Assembly (NCBI RefSeq): GCF_022024055.1
Contig: NZ_CP091788.1
Location: forward strand, 3,224,001-3,288,000
Direction of reading: 5' to 3'
Length of the DNA: 64,000 nt
Source: Prevotella sp. E2-28
GTDB lineage: Bacteria; Bacteroidota; Bacteroidia; Bacteroidales; Bacteroidaceae
Positions 1 to 8,491 of the stretch are shown piece after piece. A program made the translations under genes and the position numbers. The notes under the pieces were generated by a model. That model worked only from the letters and a program-made list of their open reading frames with translations, had not been told where the DNA came from and did not search any database. The stretch's first letter is position 1, and every line of letters starts with the position of its first letter.

Positions 1-2
1 CC

Positions 3-2282
3 ACCAAGAGTCGCGCCTATCTGCCTGGTGGCTTCTATGGCGTGGTATCGTCTGTCAAGAATACGGCCAACGGCACGGATATTCTGTGCAAGAGCGCCAG
101 TCTGACGGAGTTCTTCGACCGTCATATCTTCAAGGGCGGCATGGAACTCACAGCCCCTGGCGTTGCCTCTTCTCGTCGTGCTGGCGAAAGCGGAAATACC
201 TATCATGAGGAACTGGAGCCGATAGAAGGCGAGATTGAGTTGGAAAAGGAATGGGAACTGGTGGATAACTGGAAGTTCACGGGCACTGGTACCATCGGCG
301 CCAAGATTACCCCCGACGTCTATATCCATGCCTTCGGCTCTGTTGACCCCGCAGCAGGTCTTAACACCGATATGTCCCTTCACCTGAAGGCCGAAAGCGA
401 GTTAGACCTCAGCATCAAGGGCGTGCTGGAAGGCAGCATCGACTACGAGTTGGCACAGTCTAGGAAATGGATTCCCGACACACCGTTCTTCATCGTCACC
501 AAGGGTGGTATCAACAACACCATCTCGGGCGAGATGGAGTTCAAGTACCACTTCGAGAATACCTCCACAATCATCGGTGCAGCCCAGTTCAACGAGGGCC
601 TGTTCTACAACAACATGATGACCCACATGGAGTATAAGAACATGGGCAGCAAGCAGGAGTTCGAATGTACGGGTACCGTCACCGCCAAGGTAGGTCCCTA
701 CTTCACGCTGGCTCTGGTGATTGCCCATGAGGACTTGGCAAAGCTGGAAGCCCGCGTTGATGCCGGACTGCAAGCCATCATCTCAGCACAGATCAAGAAG
801 TCCGACTGGGACTTGGTCTTCGGCGATGAAAGCAACACGGCACTCTACGATGCCCTCAATCGTGACGGCAGCGTAAAGACAGGTCTCTTCGGCACGGGCG
901 TGCTCAACGTGGGATTCATGAAGGAGGAAGAGAAGTTGGCCGACCTCTTCGAGCTGGAGCGCGGCTTCGACTTCGAGGGCGGACTGGTGCCGAAGTTCGA
1001 GACACCCACTGCCTACTACAGTTCCGAGTCAAAGACCCTCTCAGTCTTCGGAAAGGCCAAGCGTAAGGTGCTGACACCCGTTTCCTTAGGCTTTGCCATC
1101 TACGACTTAGAGGGCAAGCAGGTGGGCAATATCGAATGGGCAGAAGACCATTATACCGACCCCGGCGACCGTGATTACTTCACCTTCAACAAGGAAATCA
1201 GCAACATCCCCGTTGGCTGGTATAACATCCACCCCGTTGTCAATCAGTTCACCAAGGACATGCTGGCTAAGCCCGCCTATAAGTTCTATGCCGGCGAGCG
1301 CACGCTGAAGGTCACCCCCGACTCTCTGGGCTTCGACTACCAAGGCGGCACAGGACGTGTCAAGGTTGAGAACACCTTGAGTCCTAACGCTTTCAGCATC
1401 AATATCATCGATGTTGCCAACTGGGTAAGTTACGACCGCGATGGCGAAGAACTCGTTGTCACCGTGAAACCCAACGAGACTACGCAGCGTCGCCGTACCA
1501 CCGTCAACGTCATTGCCAGCGAGCCTAACACCTGGAACTCCATCACTCGCAGCATCACCATCACGCAGGACATCGACCCATCACTCATCGGACTGCTCCC
1601 CACCGAAATCAAGAGTAGCAGCATCTGTAGTGACTATGCGCCTGACGACCGCGACGCCTATTATGTAGATATGTACTCTACAACCAATCGAGAAACCGAT
1701 TGGGGTCCTGCAGGCACCACCGTATGCTTCGCCAAGTTCCCCATCGACCGCAATTCCAACGATGTGAAAGAGATGTTCCAAAAGGCCGTGCTGAAGTACA
1801 AGGAAGACGGCAGTTTCAGCGCCGATGTTGACGGACTCACCATCACAGGCCAGTTTGAGCCTCGCAAGAAGGGCGAGCCGTGGCTCAAAGGCTCAGGCAC
1901 CTTCACCATCAACTCAGCGAAGCCCGACCACCGCAAGACGGCAGAGGAATACAGCGCTATGTGGCGAACATCGAAGGCCTTCTATAACGACATTCTGGAG
2001 ACCTACAACCCCACCCTTGACGCTACGATGACCCGCCGCATGGATGGCACGTTCACCGTAGTCTATAACGAGAGCACCAAGCGCTACGAATTCACCTACA
2101 CGGGCACTGGCACCTATAGCTATGATGCCACCTGTGCCGACTTCATCAGCGGTCTGAACTTCGACTTTGGCGGATGGGACAATTGTCCTTCACCCAACGC
2201 CACCGTAACACGCACCATGAATAAAGTGGTGAATGGCGAAAGCGAGCTGAACTACAGCATCATCTACGAACTGGTAGAATAA
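3..2282 (+). CDS. Large BACON-like-domain surface protein, 5' truncated by window edge
   Basis: The frame is open to the left edge of the window, so the GTG at 42 is not the real start and the N-terminus with its signal peptide is missing. The visible part (about 760 residues) is beta-rich. Counting from the GTG, residues of roughly 425-510 look like a BACON domain: a TLKVTPDSLGFDYQGGTG opening, a NWVSYDRDGEELVVTVKPNE middle and an ITITQ end. BACON domains are usual in Bacteroidetes surface and carbohydrate-active proteins. The N-terminal part aligns with the 868-residue protein at 2931-5537 (GGFYGVVSSV against GGFGGKVSSV), so the two are diverged paralogues. Parts of this gene recur in the remnant at 5671-5977. 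Likely exported; substrate unknown. Confidence 0.75.
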   Translation, partial: TKSRAYLPGGFYGVVSSVKNTANGTDILCKSASLTEFFDRHIFKGGMELTAPGVASSRRAGESGNTYHEELEPIEGEIELEKEWELVDNWKFTGTGTIGAKITPDVYIHAFGSVDPAAGLNTDMSLHLKAESELDLSIKGVLEGSIDYELAQSRKWIPDTPFFIVTKGGINNTISGEMEFKYHFENTSTIIGAAQFNEGLFYNNMMTHMEYKNMGSKQEFECTGTVTAKVGPYFTLALVIAHEDLAKLEARVDAGLQAIISAQIKKSDWDLVFGDESNTALYDALNRDGSVKTGLFGTGVLNVGFMKEEEKLADLFELERGFDFEGGLVPKFETPTAYYSSESKTLSVFGKAKRKVLTPVSLGFAIYDLEGKQVGNIEWAEDHYTDPGDRDYFTFNKEISNIPVGWYNIHPVVNQFTKDMLAKPAYKFYAGERTLKVTPDSLGFDYQGGTGRVKVENTLSPNAFSINIIDVANWVSYDRDGEELVVTVKPNETTQRRRTTVNVIASEPNTWNSITRSITITQDIDPSLIGLLPTEIKSSSICSDYAPDDRDAYYVDMYSTTNRETDWGPAGTTVCFAKFPIDRNSNDVKEMFQKAVLKYKEDGSFSADVDGLTITGQFEPRKKGEPWLKGSGTFTINSAKPDHRKTAEEYSAMWRTSKAFYNDILETYNPTLDATMTRRMDGTFTVVYNESTKRYEFTYTGTGTYSYDATCADFISGLNFDFGGWDNCPSPNATVTRTMNKVVNGESELNYSIIYELVE

Positions 2283-2289
2283 CGAAGGT

Positions 2290-2399
2290 CCATCGGAATG
2301 CTCGCTGGACAACATTGCCACGAAGTGCGGCTTCAAGAACACATCAGCATTCAATACCGCGTTCAAGTTTGCCTTCGGTGTCCTGCCAGCAGACTATCT
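2290..2399 (+). repeat. 110-bp fragment of the downstream AraC-type regulator gene
   Basis: This stretch is base-for-base identical to 7025-7134, inside the membrane-anchored regulator gene. It covers residues 180-216 of that protein, which is the DNA-binding helix-turn-helix. It begins 7 bases after the stop of the preceding gene and has no start codon in its frame, so it is debris and not a gene. It implies that a second copy of the regulator once lay here. Confidence 0.9.
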
Positions 2400-2454
2400 A
2401 ATTTGCTTATATTTACTGACGAATAATATCTAAACTATAAAAATAATATGCAAT

Positions 2455-2934
2455 ATGAAAAAGACTAGACATCTAGTACTGATGCTCATACTTACAATTG
2501 CTATGACATCGTGGGCACAACAGACAACACCGCGCCTTGTAGTGTGGCAGAAAAGCGGTGAAAAAGTGTATTTTCAGTTAGCAGATATGCCTGAAACAAC
2601 ATTCGAGAATGGGCTGCTTGTCATTAAGACTAAGAACACTGAGGTACAGTATCAGTTAGAAAATATTCTGCGTTACACCTACGAAGGCATAACCAGTAGT
2701 ATTGACCTGATGCCCAATGACCGCAGCATCAGTGTGAGTCGTGATGGCGATGACGTGACAATCAGCAACCTCCATGAAAGTACTGCCGTCCAGGTCTTTG
2801 CTGCCAACGGTGTGCTCCTTGAAACCCACACGGCCAAAAACGGCCAACCTATCACCATCTCCATGGAACAGCGTCCTGCTGGTGTGTATATTATTAAAGC
2901 TGGAAAGGATACTATAAAATTAATGAGACAATGA
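2455..2934 (+). CDS. Small exported protein with type IX sorting-like C-terminal tail
   Basis: 159 residues with a clear signal peptide (MKKTRHLVLMLILTIAMTSWAQ). The C-terminal 60 residues (VQVFAANGVLLETHTAKNG, then ITISMEQRPAGVYIIKAG and a short basic end) follow the pattern of a type A sorting domain (Por_Secre_tail). This suggests export through the type IX system, whose component PorT is encoded at 49795-50526. The stop overlaps the start of the next gene by four bases (ATGA), so the two are co-translated. The middle part (residues 25-90) matches no family I recognise. Function unknown. Confidence 0.7.
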   Translation: MKKTRHLVLMLILTIAMTSWAQQTTPRLVVWQKSGEKVYFQLADMPETTFENGLLVIKTKNTEVQYQLENILRYTYEGITSSIDLMPNDRSISVSRDGDDVTISNLHESTAVQVFAANGVLLETHTAKNGQPITISMEQRPAGVYIIKAGKDTIKLMRQ

Positions 2935-5537
2935 AGACATACATAAAATACGCTTTCACCCTTGTACTGACGTTGACAGCTATCCTGCCTCTGCAGGCAC
3001 AGGAAGAGAACGGCGCGTTCTATATCTACCAGAACGACGGCCACTTCGATGGTTTCTTCTATGATGAGGTACAGAAGATATCCTATTCTAAGATAGACAC
3101 CCTCGGCATTGAACACGAAGACTTTGTATCTCAGGAAATCATTACAGCCGACAGCATTTACCGTATCATGCTTTCGGCTATCGACTCCGTGGGATTCGTA
3201 CAGCCTGAGATAAAATTCAATCCCCAACTGCGCAATATGTCGGAAATGGGTATGATGCCATATCTGAAAACACAAGACGGCATGAAGCTCACCTTCTCTG
3301 GCAATATGCCTGCCAACCTGCGCCCGCAAAAACAGGATGTGTTGGTTTGCTTTGACTTTGAACGCTATGAAGGAGGCTTTGGCGGTAAAGTCAGTTCCGT
3401 ATCAGAAATAGGAGGCGACTACGTGGTAGTATGCGACTCACTACGCGACATGAGCGAGATTTTCCAGCAGTTTGTCTGCGTTGAGGAATATGGCAAAGAC
3501 CATCAGGGCAATGTTGTACTTTCACGTGTTGCAGGTATGAAGAATCCGCGCAGAGTAAGCGGCCAGTACGATGGCACCATCTGGAGTTTCACCGCCAATC
3601 CGTATCTACCCTTCGCCTATAAGGATTTTACGGCCTCTATAAGTCTTAACATGGGTATGGAGGTTAAATTAAAGAGCTCGTGGAACATCCCTTTGTGGGG
3701 AGCTAAGCAGTTTAAGATTGAAGTCAGCAAGATTGCATCGGTAGGTGCCAGCGTTAACTTGGACTTCAAGATGGCTGAGCCTTTAAGTTTCGAGACCAAG
3801 TTCAATAACCTAGCTCCAATCTACATACCTGCCGCAGCACCCATCTTCCGTGTAAAGTGCCTTCCTGAGGGATTCCTGCGCAGCGAGATTCACGCTACGG
3901 CTACAATGTCCACCAAGAAATTCAAGAAGCAAATCACGGAATCATTTGAGTTCAACGACTGGAAAATCAGTGCACACATGAACTTTGGCGATGTGCCGCC
4001 CGAACCTGGTTCTGAGGCCGAGCCCGACATCAGCGTCAGTGGTTCGCTGAACGGTTTCGTGCAGGGTGGTGTCAAATTCCCCTTTGTTATCCGCACCAAT
4101 GAATTCTTCGAGAGCATTTTGGCCGCATCGGTACAAGCCAATGTTTACGTTGGTCCCAAGCTGAGTGGAGAAATTAATTTCAACGCGCTGGATGCCATCA
4201 TTAGTCACAAACAGCCCACCTTCCTGTACAACTCGCTGAAGGACTCCAAGGCGACGTTCTCGCCCTTCTGTGCCGACTACGAAGTGAAGAGTCTTGTAAA
4301 AGCCTTCGTGGGTGCCAATGACACGCTCACGCTTATCGATGGCTCACGCGACTTCGTTACATGGGACCGTTACCTGATGCCCGCCTTCGATAACCCCATC
4401 GTGCAGCCTAGCAAAGACGGTCTTCACCCCGCTGATGTCTCAGCATGGCGAGCCGATGGTAGTGCCAAGTTTCTCATCGATATCAAACCGAAGCGTGACC
4501 TCCTGACAAGAACAAAGATAGGAGCTGTCATTTACAATGATAATGACAGTCTGATATTCTCTAGGCCCGGACAGTTTCAATCTGATATCTCTGAATGGTA
4601 TTCCAAGGAAGAGGGCTTCGACCAGGACACTTCCAAAGATAACAGCGATTATCGTAAGCTGATGGCTCCTTACGACGGCATGGTCAACATACGTTCCCCT
4701 TATGACAATTTAAAGCCAGGCAAATACAAGGTCTATCCTGGTTTTGCTTATACCACAAGCGGGGAACTCATTCCTGCCGACCCCTGCACAGAATTTGAGA
4801 TTCCCGAGGTTTACTTTAAGCCCATAAAAGATACCCTGCTCATTGCCGCACCTTCCGACACTACATTCTTTGCAGTTCCCTTACCCACCAACGGAAAAAT
4901 ATGGGAAAGTATTACTCGCGAATACGATACGGACAACTGGCATTATTATCATCGTTATGAGCATTTACAACAAAGCAGTAACAACATTGACACTGTCTTC
5001 CTTACCTGCAATCCCAACCCAGAGGTATTCTGCCAGAAGAACACCCGATTCCGTATAACCGTGGCCGGCTACGACAAGAAAGGCGAATGGACCGTATTAC
5101 CCTCTCAGACCGTCACTGTAAAACAAGACCCCGGCGGTGTATTCACAGGCCTTCATATCAAATACAAGTCAGGCATTGAGATTCCATATTATGATTCCTA
5201 TAAAAGTACTCGGGTAGACGTTGACATGGTTTTCAATGAAGAGAAATGCACCAGTTTCGTATCGGAACGTAATGGTGACATTGTGACGCTAAAGGCCACA
5301 TTTACCTCTTACTATGGAAGAGAAAGCAGTGTTGACATCGTGGTCAATGCAAGGACACAGGAACTTATCAGCGGTCATTTCAATACTGAGCACTTAATGT
5401 TTGACGCAGAAAACGTCACTCTTTCTGAGGGTATTAATTCCAACGTGAAGATGGAAAATGCAAAATATGATTGGTATGGCGATGACAGGTATGAAGATAT
5501 ATCCAATGAGGTGACATTCAGTATCTATCTCTATTAG
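2931..5537 (+). CDS. Large secreted protein, paralogue of the first gene
   Basis: 868 residues starting with a signal peptide (MKTYIKYAFTLVLTLTAILPLQAQ). The first 130 residues describe an exported beta-rich domain; the rest has the same layout as the truncated gene at 3-2282, including the GGF.G.VSSV block and a region of extracellular-protein style rich in Asp, Tyr and Thr. It overlaps the small exported protein gene by four bases, which sets the start. I see no enzyme signature and no type IX tail at its own C-terminus. A role as a surface-exposed structural or binding protein is an inference. Confidence 0.7.
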   Translation: MKTYIKYAFTLVLTLTAILPLQAQEENGAFYIYQNDGHFDGFFYDEVQKISYSKIDTLGIEHEDFVSQEIITADSIYRIMLSAIDSVGFVQPEIKFNPQLRNMSEMGMMPYLKTQDGMKLTFSGNMPANLRPQKQDVLVCFDFERYEGGFGGKVSSVSEIGGDYVVVCDSLRDMSEIFQQFVCVEEYGKDHQGNVVLSRVAGMKNPRRVSGQYDGTIWSFTANPYLPFAYKDFTASISLNMGMEVKLKSSWNIPLWGAKQFKIEVSKIASVGASVNLDFKMAEPLSFETKFNNLAPIYIPAAAPIFRVKCLPEGFLRSEIHATATMSTKKFKKQITESFEFNDWKISAHMNFGDVPPEPGSEAEPDISVSGSLNGFVQGGVKFPFVIRTNEFFESILAASVQANVYVGPKLSGEINFNALDAIISHKQPTFLYNSLKDSKATFSPFCADYEVKSLVKAFVGANDTLTLIDGSRDFVTWDRYLMPAFDNPIVQPSKDGLHPADVSAWRADGSAKFLIDIKPKRDLLTRTKIGAVIYNDNDSLIFSRPGQFQSDISEWYSKEEGFDQDTSKDNSDYRKLMAPYDGMVNIRSPYDNLKPGKYKVYPGFAYTTSGELIPADPCTEFEIPEVYFKPIKDTLLIAAPSDTTFFAVPLPTNGKIWESITREYDTDNWHYYHRYEHLQQSSNNIDTVFLTCNPNPEVFCQKNTRFRITVAGYDKKGEWTVLPSQTVTVKQDPGGVFTGLHIKYKSGIEIPYYDSYKSTRVDVDMVFNEEKCTSFVSERNGDIVTLKATFTSYYGRESSVDIVVNARTQELISGHFNTEHLMFDAENVTLSEGINSNVKMENAKYDWYGDDRYEDISNEVTFSIYLY

Positions 5538-5575
5538 GATTCGAATATAAGTAATCAGTCAAAATGGGCAGTAGC

Positions 5576-5598
5576 GCAGCGGTGATATGAGCCGCTGC
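5576..5598 (+). other. GC-rich hairpin after the 868-residue gene
   Basis: A 7-bp perfect stem (5576-5582 with 5592-5598) and a 9-base loop lie about 40 bases after the stop. There is no T-run after it, so it is only a weak candidate terminator. Confidence 0.25.
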
Positions 5599-5670
5599 TG
5601 CTTGTCAGATTGTATCCCTTGCCATAGTCCACCCTTTCAGCATTGCGAATTGGTCAAATCCATCGGCTCC

Positions 5671-5977
5671 GCACAGATCAAGAAGTCCGACTGGGACTTG
5701 GTCTTCGGCGATGAAAGCAACACGGCACTCTACGATGCCCTCAACCGTGACGGCAGCGTGAAGACGGGTCTCTTCGGCACGGGCGTACTCAACGTGGGAT
5801 TCATGAAGGAGGAAGAGAAGCTGGCCGACATCTTCGAGCTGGAGCGCGGCTTCGACTTTGGCGGATGGGATAATTGTCCTTCACCCAACGCCACCGTAAC
5901 GCGCACCATGAATAAAGTGGTGAATGGCGAAAGCGAGCTGAACTACAGCATCATCTACGAACTGGTAGAATAACGAA
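5671..5977 (+). pseudogene. Internally deleted remnant of the first gene
   Basis: 5671-5858 matches 786-973 of the first gene with 6 differences in the first 180 bases, and 5851-5977 matches 2160-2286 with 2 differences in about 120 bases. The two source segments share the 8-mer ttcgactt exactly at the join (966-973 and 2160-2167), so 1194 bp (398 codons) were lost between short direct repeats and the frame was kept. An open frame of 128 codons runs through it (5587-5973), but its first 28 codons are unrelated, there is no signal peptide, and the core of the protein is gone. Five of the six changes in the first segment are silent, which suggests the source copy was under selection before it decayed. 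Confidence 0.85.
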
Positions 5978-5993
5978 GGCTTCACATCATAGA

Positions 5994-6031
5994 GGGGGGT
6001 AGACAATTTTCGTCTACCCCCTTCTTTTTTC
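5994..6031 (+). terminator. Rho-independent terminator
   Basis: A 10-bp stem (5995-6004 with 6012-6021), a short loop and a T-rich tail follow the stop of the remnant. Confidence 0.85.
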
Positions 6032-6032
6032 C

Positions 6033-6394
6033 TTTCAACTGTGATGTCAGCCGAAAATTCGACCCGTTGACTTTTTTCATTTGACAATTAGTTTTTCTAT
6101 TCGTTTCATCTGCGATATTCCAGTGTCTCATCGCTAAAAAATCATCGATTTCATCGGGTAAAAGACAACAGGTCTCTGTTACGCGTTACAAAAAGTTCAC
6201 AGACATTGAAAAAACTTTGCGTATCATTCGAGAACCGCAACGGGAATGTTTTACCTTTGTATCGTCAATCAACCGACACAACTCCGAAAGTTGCGAGGCA
6301 CAACTTGGCCAATTGGGCGGAACGACTTGGGAAGGTACGCTCGGATTACTTTGTTAAAGAAACCTAAAAAACCATGCATTTTCGCCATTATTAC
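6033..6394. other. Intergenic stretch with possible structured leader
   Basis: No convincing gene. A TAnnTTTG box (TACCTTTG, 6252-6259) suggests a second, upstream promoter. Downstream of it, near 6275-6345, a short hairpin (CAACT, CCGAA, AGTTG) and three related copies of a ACAACT or ACGACT motif could form a structured 5' leader. A 67-codon open frame at 6246-6449 starts on the promoter box and has no recognisable features. Confidence 0.4.
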
Positions 6395-6425
6395 TTGTTT
6401 TTTCGAATATTTGTCAGTAAATTTG
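6395..6425 (+). promoter_or_regulatory. Promoter of the AraC-type regulator gene
   Basis: TTG at 6395-6397, a 20-base spacer, and TAAATTTG at 6418-6425, the Bacteroidetes -33/-7 arrangement, about 60 bases before the ATG. Confidence 0.6.
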
Positions 6426-6487
6426 CAAATACCATTAGAAATATTCTAACCTAATAAGTTTGGAACTTAACTAAAGAAATTAAGACT

Positions 6488-7234
6488 ATGACAAAGAAAA
6501 CCTTCTTAACCGTTGTATTACTGTTTCTAGTAACTACAGTATGCCATGCACACGCCTTAACACCTGAACAGGCCAACACCATTATCGTGATATTATCAAT
6601 CATCGTGATTGTGCTCCTTATACTCGGAAGCTACAGTCTGCATTTCAGCAGGGTGGTCTATCGCCGAAACGAGCAGCTGAACCGCATACTTAATGCGCTG
6701 AACGACTACCGCGCCATCGTGGGCGAAAAAGAATTGTCACTTGACGAGCTGGAGAAGTTGCTCAAGGAAAGACAAGCGAATCAGAAAACCAACAAGCCCA
6801 TTCCAACGGGAGAGGCTCAGTCCTTCTTTGTAAAGATGGACGCGCGTGTTAACAAGGAGAAGCCCTTCACGGATCCTGATTTCAACCAGCAGGCGCTGGC
6901 AGAGTTTATGGAGGTTGACTTGGAAACATTCTGCAAGTTGGTGCCTCGCTATTCCGACCCTGACAGAACACTTGAGTATATCAACTCCCTGCGTGCAGAG
7001 TATGCCGCAAAGGTACTCATGGAGCCATCGGAATGCTCGCTGGACAACATTGCCACGAAGTGCGGCTTCAAGAACACATCAGCATTCAATACCGCGTTCA
7101 AGTTTGCCTTCGGTGTCCTGCCAGCAGACTATCTGAACAGCGTGAGCCAGATGTTTAAGAAAACCAAGAAGCCATTCTTCTCAGCTTTCACTAAGATTTT
7201 CTTTTCCATGTGGACTTTTCTTCTTACATCGTGA
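6488..7234 (+). CDS. Membrane-anchored AraC-type helix-turn-helix regulator
   Basis: 248 residues. An N-terminal signal-like segment (residues 5-22) is followed by a strong membrane span (IIVILSIIVIVLLILGSY, about 32-49), then a cytoplasmic linker with a short coiled-coil stretch (about 60-95), and an AraC-type DNA-binding part (about 140-220: LEYINSLRAEYAAKVLM, then LDNIATKCGFKNTSAFNTAF). Proteins of this design, with one membrane anchor and a C-terminal HTH, are common in Prevotella and Bacteroides, and usually regulate a neighbouring surface-protein locus; that role here is inferred from position. Bases 7025-7134 recur identically at 2290-2399. The last 30 residues (KKTKKPFFSAFTKIFFSMW) are basic and hydrophobic and may be an addition. 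Confidence 0.75.
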   Translation: MTKKTFLTVVLLFLVTTVCHAHALTPEQANTIIVILSIIVIVLLILGSYSLHFSRVVYRRNEQLNRILNALNDYRAIVGEKELSLDELEKLLKERQANQKTNKPIPTGEAQSFFVKMDARVNKEKPFTDPDFNQQALAEFMEVDLETFCKLVPRYSDPDRTLEYINSLRAEYAAKVLMEPSECSLDNIATKCGFKNTSAFNTAFKFAFGVLPADYLNSVSQMFKKTKKPFFSAFTKIFFSMWTFLLTS

Positions 7235-7286
7235 GACGCATAGAATAAAGTATGATGTAAGATAATCTTTTTGACGCTTTTTCCTA

Positions 7287-7325
7287 AAATTCCCGAACAA
7301 CATGCAGTTTGTTCGGGAATTTTTT
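7287..7325 (+). terminator. Rho-independent terminator overlapping the next promoter
   Basis: Perfect 14-bp stem (7287-7300 with 7309-7322), 8-base loop and a T-run. The T-run abuts the -7 box of argD. Confidence 0.9.
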
Positions 7326-7326
7326 G

Positions 7327-7334
7327 TATCTTTG
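7327..7334 (+). promoter_or_regulatory. -7 box of the argD operon
   Basis: TATCTTTG, 29 bases before the argD ATG. The box starts right at the end of the terminator tail, so termination of the upstream transcript and initiation share the same DNA. Confidence 0.6.
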
Positions 7335-7363
7335 CCCACAAAATAATACAAAAACGTAACAAT

Positions 7364-8491
7364 ATGCAATTATTTGACGTTTACCCCCTTTTCGACGTGA
7401 ATATCGTGAAGGGCGAAGGATGCAAGGTTTGGGACGACAAAGGTCAGGAATACATGGACCTCTACGGCGGTCATGCCGTGATCAGCATTGGACATTGCCA
7501 CCCTCACTACGTAGAGAAAATGACGCAGCAGTTGCAGACACTGGGCTTCTATAGCAACTCCGTACAGAACAAGCTTCAGGCAGAGCTGGCCGAGCGACTG
7601 GGCAAGATTTCTGGTTACGAGGACTACCAGCTGTTCTTGGTGAATAGTGGTGCCGAGGCCAACGAGAACGCGCTGAAGCTGGCATCGTTTAAAACAGGCA
7701 ACATCCGCGTGCTGTCGTGCGAAAAGGCCTTCCACGGTCGCACTTCACTGGCTGTCGAGGTGACCAACAACCCCAAGATTGTGGCCCCCATCAACGATAA
7801 CCATCACGTGCGCTTCCTGCCCCTCAACGACATTGAGCCTTGGGTGCGCGAGTTGAGTCGCGGTGGCATCGCTGCTGTCATTCTGGAGTGCATTCAGGGT
7901 GTGGGCGGCATTCAGATGGCTACGCCTGAATTCGCACAGAAACTGGCCTACGCCTGCAAGCGCTATGGTGCCGTGTTGATTTGCGACGAGATACAATGCG
8001 GCTACGGTAGAAGCGGAAAATTCTTCGCTCACCAGTGGCTGGGCATCAAGCCCGACATCATCACCGTGGCCAAGGGTATCGGCAACGGATTCCCCATGAG
8101 CGGCGTACTGATTTCACCTGAGTTCAAGCCCGTCTACGGACAGTTGGGCACCACCTTTGGCGGCAATCACCTGGCATGTACAGCAGCCCTGTCGGTCATC
8201 GACGTGATGGAGCAGGAGAACCTGATAGAAAATGCTCGCGAAGTGGGCGAATACCTCATGGAGAAGATTCGTAACCTGAATAATGACAAGATTAAAGAGG
8301 TACGTGGTCGCGGCTTGATGATTGGCATTGAGCTCTACACACCGCAGAAGCCCGTACGCCAGCGTCTGGTTTACGAGCAGCACGTGTTCACAGGCTGTTC
8401 AGGCGAGAATGTGCTCCGCCTGTTGCCACCATTGACCTTCACCAAGGCCGAGGCCGACGAATTTATTGAACGTTTACAGAAAGCATTATGA
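7364..8491 (+). CDS. argD: Acetylornithine/succinylornithine aminotransferase
   Basis: 375 residues, a class III PLP-dependent aminotransferase. It would transfer an amino group from glutamate to N-acyl-glutamate semialdehyde in arginine synthesis; in Bacteroidetes the acyl group is thought to be succinyl. Visible signatures: NSGAEANENALKLA near the PLP phosphate site, AFHGRTSLAVEVT, CDEIQCGYGRSGKF with the PLP Asp, and the lysine in ITVAKGIGNGFPM. The ATG at 7364 is chosen because the longer frame from 7271 would run through the terminator and promoter. It overlaps proC by four bases (ATGA), which couples arginine and proline synthesis. The partner carbamoyltransferase is at 16758. Confidence 0.93.
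   Translation: MQLFDVYPLFDVNIVKGEGCKVWDDKGQEYMDLYGGHAVISIGHCHPHYVEKMTQQLQTLGFYSNSVQNKLQAELAERLGKISGYEDYQLFLVNSGAEANENALKLASFKTGNIRVLSCEKAFHGRTSLAVEVTNNPKIVAPINDNHHVRFLPLNDIEPWVRELSRGGIAAVILECIQGVGGIQMATPEFAQKLAYACKRYGAVLICDEIQCGYGRSGKFFAHQWLGIKPDIITVAKGIGNGFPMSGVLISPEFKPVYGQLGTTFGGNHLACTAALSVIDVMEQENLIENAREVGEYLMEKIRNLNNDKIKEVRGRGLMIGIELYTPQKPVRQRLVYEQHVFTGCSGENVLRLLPPLTFTKAEADEFIERLQKAL

Noticed and set aside
5587..5973. 128-codon frame as a functional small protein
   Set aside because: It is a truncated and internally deleted copy of the first gene with no signal peptide, so called a remnant.
6246..6449. 67-codon open frame on the plus strand
   Set aside because: It begins on a promoter box, has no conserved features, and ends after the next promoter; more likely leader sequence.
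7271..7363. Longer N-terminus of ArgD
   Set aside because: It would run through the terminator hairpin and the promoter box.
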